Below are positions 59,375-64,000 of a DNA stretch of 64,000 nt, piece by piece. The stretch comes from Buddleja alternifolia. Lineage: Eukaryota; Streptophyta; Magnoliopsida; Lamiales; Scrophulariaceae. Location: the NCBI GenBank assembly GCA_019426215.1, contig CM033396.1:27605101-27669100 (forward strand). Direction: 5' to 3'. Position 1 is the first letter of the stretch; every line of letters begins with the position of its first letter. Under the pieces are notes generated by a model. The model was not told the DNA's origin, searched no databases, and worked only from the letters and a program-made list of their open reading frames with translations. The position numbers and the translations under genes were made by a program.

Positions 59375-60880
59375 TTGTTAGGAAATTTCATGTTAGATGT
59401 TTTGATGATGACAAGATAGGATTCATTGTTAGACCCCAAATAAAATGTAAGTTTATGCTTTCCTTAGATTATTGTTTAAGCGTTTGAAAGTTTGTAATTT
59501 TGTTTAGGCTTGTAATTTCTTATCTTTGTAGATTTTAGACTAAGTCTTAGTAACTGAATTGCTAGTAGAATTCTAGGAGAGTCTATTAGAGAAGAAGTTG
59601 AAGACCAGCATCTGAAGTTAACCAGAGATGAAGATTTGTCTCTTAGCGTCGTCAAACGCTAAAGGAACCTATTTCAGGATACATGGATCAAGCGCTCAAA
59701 TTGTCTCAAGCGATGGATGTAAGATTCACCTGAAATAAATCCTTAAGTCATGAAGGACTTAAATGAAATCATTCAACGGACATTTATTTCCAACGGGAAA
59801 TAAATTCAAATGCATTAAATGCCTGATAAGAGCATTAAATATGATAAGCTACTATAACTTGTGGACAAGCCACCTTTTGACCAGACTGTCAGAAATTTCA
59901 GAGTTTTAGCTGCTCCCGTCCAATCGGATTCAGCAAATTTCCAGGAATGTCAGACTTTAGGTATGATCACGCGCCACGTGAAAGGCACGCTTCTACATGT
60001 GTCCAACGGACAGATCCCAAGAAATTGCCTATAAATACCTTGCTCCAGAAAAACCCAATATACACAACAAGAATATACGAAAAATTATTGCCAAAAATCT
60101 TACGTACATTCTTTCTGGAAAAAGCTTAGAAACCCCATAGCCAAAACCTTTCAAGCTTTCTATCTACATTCCAGACAGTCACAAATATCTTAAATATCTT
60201 CCAAAGAAGAAATTCAAACTCCAACTGAGATATTCCAAGTTGTTTGATCTTCTCTAAAACAAACAAACCCTAGTGACAAACCTCAACCTTTCATCTGAGT
60301 GAGAAAAATTGTTGAAACCTTTCAGGCTTTATTTCTGAGTGAGAGAAGCTTGAAGAAGATGATCTTCATTGGTGCTGAAGTCTGTGTGATCAAGGAGCCC
60401 AAGATCATTTTCATCCTTTACTATTTTGTAGAAGTTTCTGTGTGATTCTTTGATAATCATCATAGTAAATTCCTCCAAGTGAAATAGGAGAAGAAGGACG
60501 TAGCTGCAATTACATCACCCAGTGAACCTTACAATTTATTGTGTCATTTATATTTTATTGTTTTATATTCATCACATTATATTATTCTGAAAAAGACAAA
60601 TAAAATTGCAAAGCGATTAAATTATCTAAAAGAACGCTAAAAATCATTTCCGCTGTGCTAACCCTGATTAAGCGATCTAAAGCGTTGCCCTACTTTGGTA
60701 AACTGCTGAAATCACTAAGTCTAAGTTAACTACTCTGAAGCGTCTGACCCAAGCGCTCAGCTTTCCAAGCGTTCAAATTTCTAAAGTGATACGAAAATTT
60801 TTGTGAAGTCGAAAAAGACTTCAGGGTCTATTCAACCCCCCCCCCTTCTAGACCCTTTCGTATGCCACTTGGGACCACCA
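59375..60880. mobile_element. Solo LTR, copia (SIRE-like), inside the TNP2 gene
   Basis: Begins TGTTAGGAAATTTCATG and ends CCACTTGGGACCACCA, 1506 bp. A perfect 5-bp duplication CTTAT lies at 59370-59374 and 60881-60885. The pyrimidine-rich CAACCCCCCCCCCTTCTAGA near its end is typical of long copia LTRs of the SIRE type. A putative TATA box (TATAAATACC) lies near 60030. Only one LTR remains, so the element was lost by LTR-LTR recombination. It separates TNP2 codons for FERI from the acidic tail. Confidence 0.9.
60030..60040 (+). promoter_or_regulatory. TATA box of the solo LTR
   Basis: CCTATAAATACCTTG, about 650 nt into the LTR, suggests the LTR is read on the plus strand. Confidence 0.5.
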
Positions 60881-63800
60881 CTTATTCTTTCAAAAACTTC
60901 TTCATCTACAACATCAGGATCTAAATCTTCCCTATCTAAATGTTCCAAATCATCGTCTTCATTTTCAAGCACAATTGTAACCCCATTTGATTCATGCTGC
61001 TGAAACGCAACTTGAACCCTTTGTTCTGCTTCATCCATGGCTTCAATTTCTAGATCTTCATGTTCTGCAATGTCCCAAAGATGTCTATGGTGCACAAGTT
61101 GTGCAATCTTCCAGTTATGACCTAGCTTTGTGTCATTGACATAAAAAGCTTGTTGCACTTGGTTTGGTAGCACAAATGGATCATCTTTATACCAACGAGG
61201 AATATTTTGTGTTTCATGAAGAAATGCCAACTCTACCACTCTAGTCAATAATCCATAAAACTCCATCTTTTCATTCTTGTGTTCCCCTTCCACAAACAGT
61301 CCGCTATTTTGTGTAGTTCGACGATCATCTCGATCTTTTATGTGGAAACGAACCTCATTTACAATGCAACCAGAGTAGAACTTTGTTAGGTATCTTTGAG
61401 GACCATTTGCCAATGCCCATAATTCTTCTGATACTTTTTTTGAACTTTGAAGATGCAACATATTTATCTAGATAGAAACATATGAGAATTTAGTTGACAG
61501 GATTGCAGAACCCTTTAACAATTATTTCATTATCATTTAAACTTACATGTTCTCTAAACCAATTATGAAAATGTTCTGCATGACACTTTTCAATGTCTTT
61601 TTCATTTATCTTCTTGAGCTCTTCTTTATGCTTATTGAGCATTGAGCATTGAATAACAAAAGGTTAGTTAACTAAACATAACAAGTTTTAGATTACGATA
61701 AATTTATACGAATAACATTTTTCCTCTTACCTCTTGTAAATCCACTTCACTACAGTTATTCAATATGAACTTTTGAGCCGTGTCTACATCTTTTTTTTGA
61801 AAGTTTGGGAGAATGCTTTAGAGGTCCAAATGGTCTCACTTTTAGTGCAAAGACAAACAACTCGGTCTCTTGATGATCCTCGGCACCATCATAATTTCGC
61901 TCAACTCTGTTGCATCTAGATTCATTCCCATTGATATACATAGACATGAATGTTAAACACTCTTTCAAAATATACCCTTCAGCAATTGAACCTTCAGGAC
62001 GAGCTTTGTTACGCACATATCCTTTGAGAGATTTAAGAAATCTAATAGCAAGAAACACACCAGTACAATATAATAGTTAATAATGTGATAACTTAGGTCT
62101 GTTATGCAATGTTCTATGAAAAGGAAGACAATTTAGTACCTTTCAATTGGGTACATCCATCGAGAATGAACAGGGCCAGCAATCTTTGCCTCTTGAGGCA
62201 AGTGAACAACTAAGTGAACCATTATATCAAAAAAATGCAGGAGGAAATATTTTATCCAATTTACACAAAATAAGAGGAATATTTCTCTCCATTTTCTCTA
62301 TGTCTGCTACCTTTAGTGTCTTCGAACACAAAACTCTGAAAAATCCTCCTAACTCAAATAGAGCTTCAGTCACATCCTTGCGTAGGTACCCTCGAATGCC
62401 AGCAGGAATTAACCGTTGCAAAAGAACATGACAATCATGAGATTTAAGCCCTGAGATCTTTCCATTTTTTACACATCTAGAGATGTTTGCAGCATATCCA
62501 TCAGGAAATTTGTCAGATTTTAGGAAATTAAGAAAGCCTTTCTTCTCACTTGGAGATAGATTGTAGCATGCTTTAGGCTTTATTGTAGCATTGCCACGTT
62601 TTTGCAAGCGCAATTCCTTCCTGATATTAAGGTCACACAAATCTTCACGTGCTTTTTCTGTATCTTTTGTTTTCCCTTCAATGTTCAGCAATGTTCCCAA
62701 CACATTATCACATATGTTTTTCTCCACGTGCATCACATCTAGATTATGACGCAACTTAAGTTTATGCCAATAAGGCAACTCAAAAAAGATACATTTTTTT
62801 ACCCAATTTCCTTCTTCTATGCTGCGTTTCCTTTTTCTTTTACTTGGGTGCTTCCCCAGTTTGTCATATTTATGCTCCAAGTTGTTCAATTAGAAAGGAT
62901 CTCTTCCCCTGTCCATTCTATGGGTTTAGAACGTGTTTCGGGCTTTTCATCAAACAACTTACTTTTTCTATAAGGATGGTCACTATCTAAGTAACGACGA
63001 TGTCCCATGTAGCATATCTTGCTTCTAATTCTTTTAGAATCAGTTTCATAGAAGCAACATGGGCAGGCCCCGTATCCCTTTGTGGTCCAGCCTAATAAAT
63101 TACTGAGTGCGGGAAAATCATTAATCGTCCACATAATTGCTGCATGCATTTGAAAAGATTCTTTACTTGAAGCATCATAAGTCTCCACACCGTTCCACAA
63201 TTCTTTCAACTCATCTATCAACGGTCTAAGATAAACATCAATATCTTTTCCAGGAGCACGAGGACCAGGGATAAGCAGTGGCATCATGAAAAATTCATCT
63301 TTCATGCATTTGTATAATGGTATATTGTATGGAATGAGTATAACAGGCCACATACTATATGAATTACTCATGTTTCTAAAAGGATTGAATCCATCACTAG
63401 CCAAACCAAGTCTAACATTGCGTGAATCTGTGGCAAAAATAGGGTTCTGTGCATCAAAATTCTTCCAAGAAGGGGAATCTGCTGGGTGACTTAAACTGCC
63501 ATCTACATCAATGCGTTTTTCAGCATGCCACCTCATGTAGGAAGCAGTTTTTGATGACATGAAAAGTCTCTGCAACCTTGGCTTCAAAGGAAAGTACCAC
63601 AAAACCTTGTGTGGAATACGTTTCCCTTTTCCATCATCATATTTCCATCGAGGTTCTATGCATATAGGACAAAATTCTTCTTCCTCGTTCTCTTTCCAAA
63701 ATAATGCACAATCATATATACACACATCTATCATCTTGTAACCTAACCCTATTCCAGAAAGAAGCTTTTTAGCACAATAAAGAGATGGTGGAACTATATC

Positions 63801-64000
63801 ACTTTCTGGTAAAATGTCTTTAATCAATTCAAGTATCATATTCATTGTCTTGTCTGTCATTCTATTCACGACTTTAATTTGAAGTAATTTGACAATGAAA
63901 GATAACAAAGAATACTTCTTACAACCAGGGTATAATTCGCGCCTAACATCTTCTAAAAGTCTGTCAAAATCTTCTATATTTGATTCAGAAGATTGTTCAG

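Larger units (their letters stand above)
54979..64000 (-). mobile_element. Large CACTA (En/Spm) transposon, 3' part, runs off the window
   Basis: The terminal repeat CACTACAAGAAATTTCAC begins at 54979. Sub-terminal CGTTAC/GTAACG motifs in both orientations fill about 55000-55330, as expected for transposase binding. Both coding units typical of plant CACTA elements follow on the minus strand: a Transposase_24-type gene (57160-59007) and TNP2 (59237 to the window edge). The other terminus and the 3-bp target duplication lie outside the window. Confidence 0.9.
59237..64000 (-). pseudogene. CACTA transposase TNP2 (partial, broken)
   Basis: Coding is open to the window edge (EDVRRELYPGCKKYSLLSF), so the N-terminus lies outside. 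About 63900-62886 holds the transposase core (family PF02992): CPICIEPRWKYDDGKG, LPLLIPGPR-type MMPLLIPGPRAPGKDIDVYL, SNLLGWTTKGYGACPCC. After a 1-nt frameshift at about 62887, LRHNLDVMHVEKNICDNVLG continues to about 62230, where a second frameshift follows a T-run. Then come an exon ending near 62141, an intron, and the DUF4218-type block KGYVRNKARPEGSIAEGYI. Further exons carry HFHNWFREH and the DUF4216-type VRFHIKDRDDRRTTQNSG. The acidic C-terminal tail (59370-59237) is cut off by a solo LTR. TNP2 would cut and join the element ends; this copy is inactive as read. Confidence 0.88.

Overview
The window is repeat-filled nuclear DNA of a flowering plant, most likely a eudicot. The evidence is AT-rich intergenic sequence, Tat/Ogre-type Ty3/Gypsy retrotransposons, a CACTA (En/Spm) transposon coding for TNP2, copia-type solo LTRs, a tRNA-derived SINE, and hAT, Mutator and MITE elements. 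I find no host single-copy gene, rRNA, tRNA or CRISPR array. Nearly all recognisable protein coding belongs to transposable elements, and most of it is decayed.

Layout. 1-5667: AT-rich DNA with a probable solo LTR (1911-3901) and several simple or tandem repeats. 5668-15642: element 1, a complete but decayed Tat-lineage Gypsy element (TSD ATAAG) with gag, protease, RT, two RNase H domains and integrase on the plus strand, plus a long antisense gene between pol and the 3' LTR. 15643-21457: non-coding, repeat-derived. 21458-39421: element 2, an Ogre/Tat-like element in reverse orientation (TSD GTTAG) with an intact 868-codon RT/RNase H frame. It also carries an antisense, multi-exon plant mobile domain (PMD) gene between pol and the 3' LTR. 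Its 5' LTR is split by element 3 (35175-39305), a non-autonomous relative holding fragments of gag, of a PMD gene and of a second retrotransposon class. 39422-45750: a cluster of short non-autonomous elements, several with clear target-site duplications: a long-inverted-repeat element with a hAT inside it, a hairpin MITE, a Mutator-like element with a 9-bp TSD, a second hAT-like element with an 8-bp TSD, and a SINE with a 15-bp TSD. 46080-54978: a three-layer nest in which an old minus-strand gag fragment holds a short CACTA-type element, which holds element 4 (Ogre-like, TSD ATGTT). Element 4 has lost integrase and carries, just before its second LTR, a 180-bp copy of the DNA that lies just outside its first LTR. 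54979-64000: the 3' part of a large CACTA transposon (TNP2 and a second multi-exon gene, both on the minus strand), broken by a copia-type solo LTR (59375-60880, TSD CTTAT).

Most notable: (i) element 2 carries an intron-bearing antisense PMD gene with its own TATA box, and unrelated element 1 has the same overall plan (TATA box about 185 nt upstream of the ATG, a different N-terminal domain, a C-terminal coiled coil); (ii) the integrase core of element 1 holds two short GT-AG introns; (iii) a segment of about 240 bp in the gag-protease region of element 2 is inverted; (iv) the flank copy inside element 4 records a recombination or template-switch event; (v) element 3 is a chimera of pieces from two kinds of retrotransposon.
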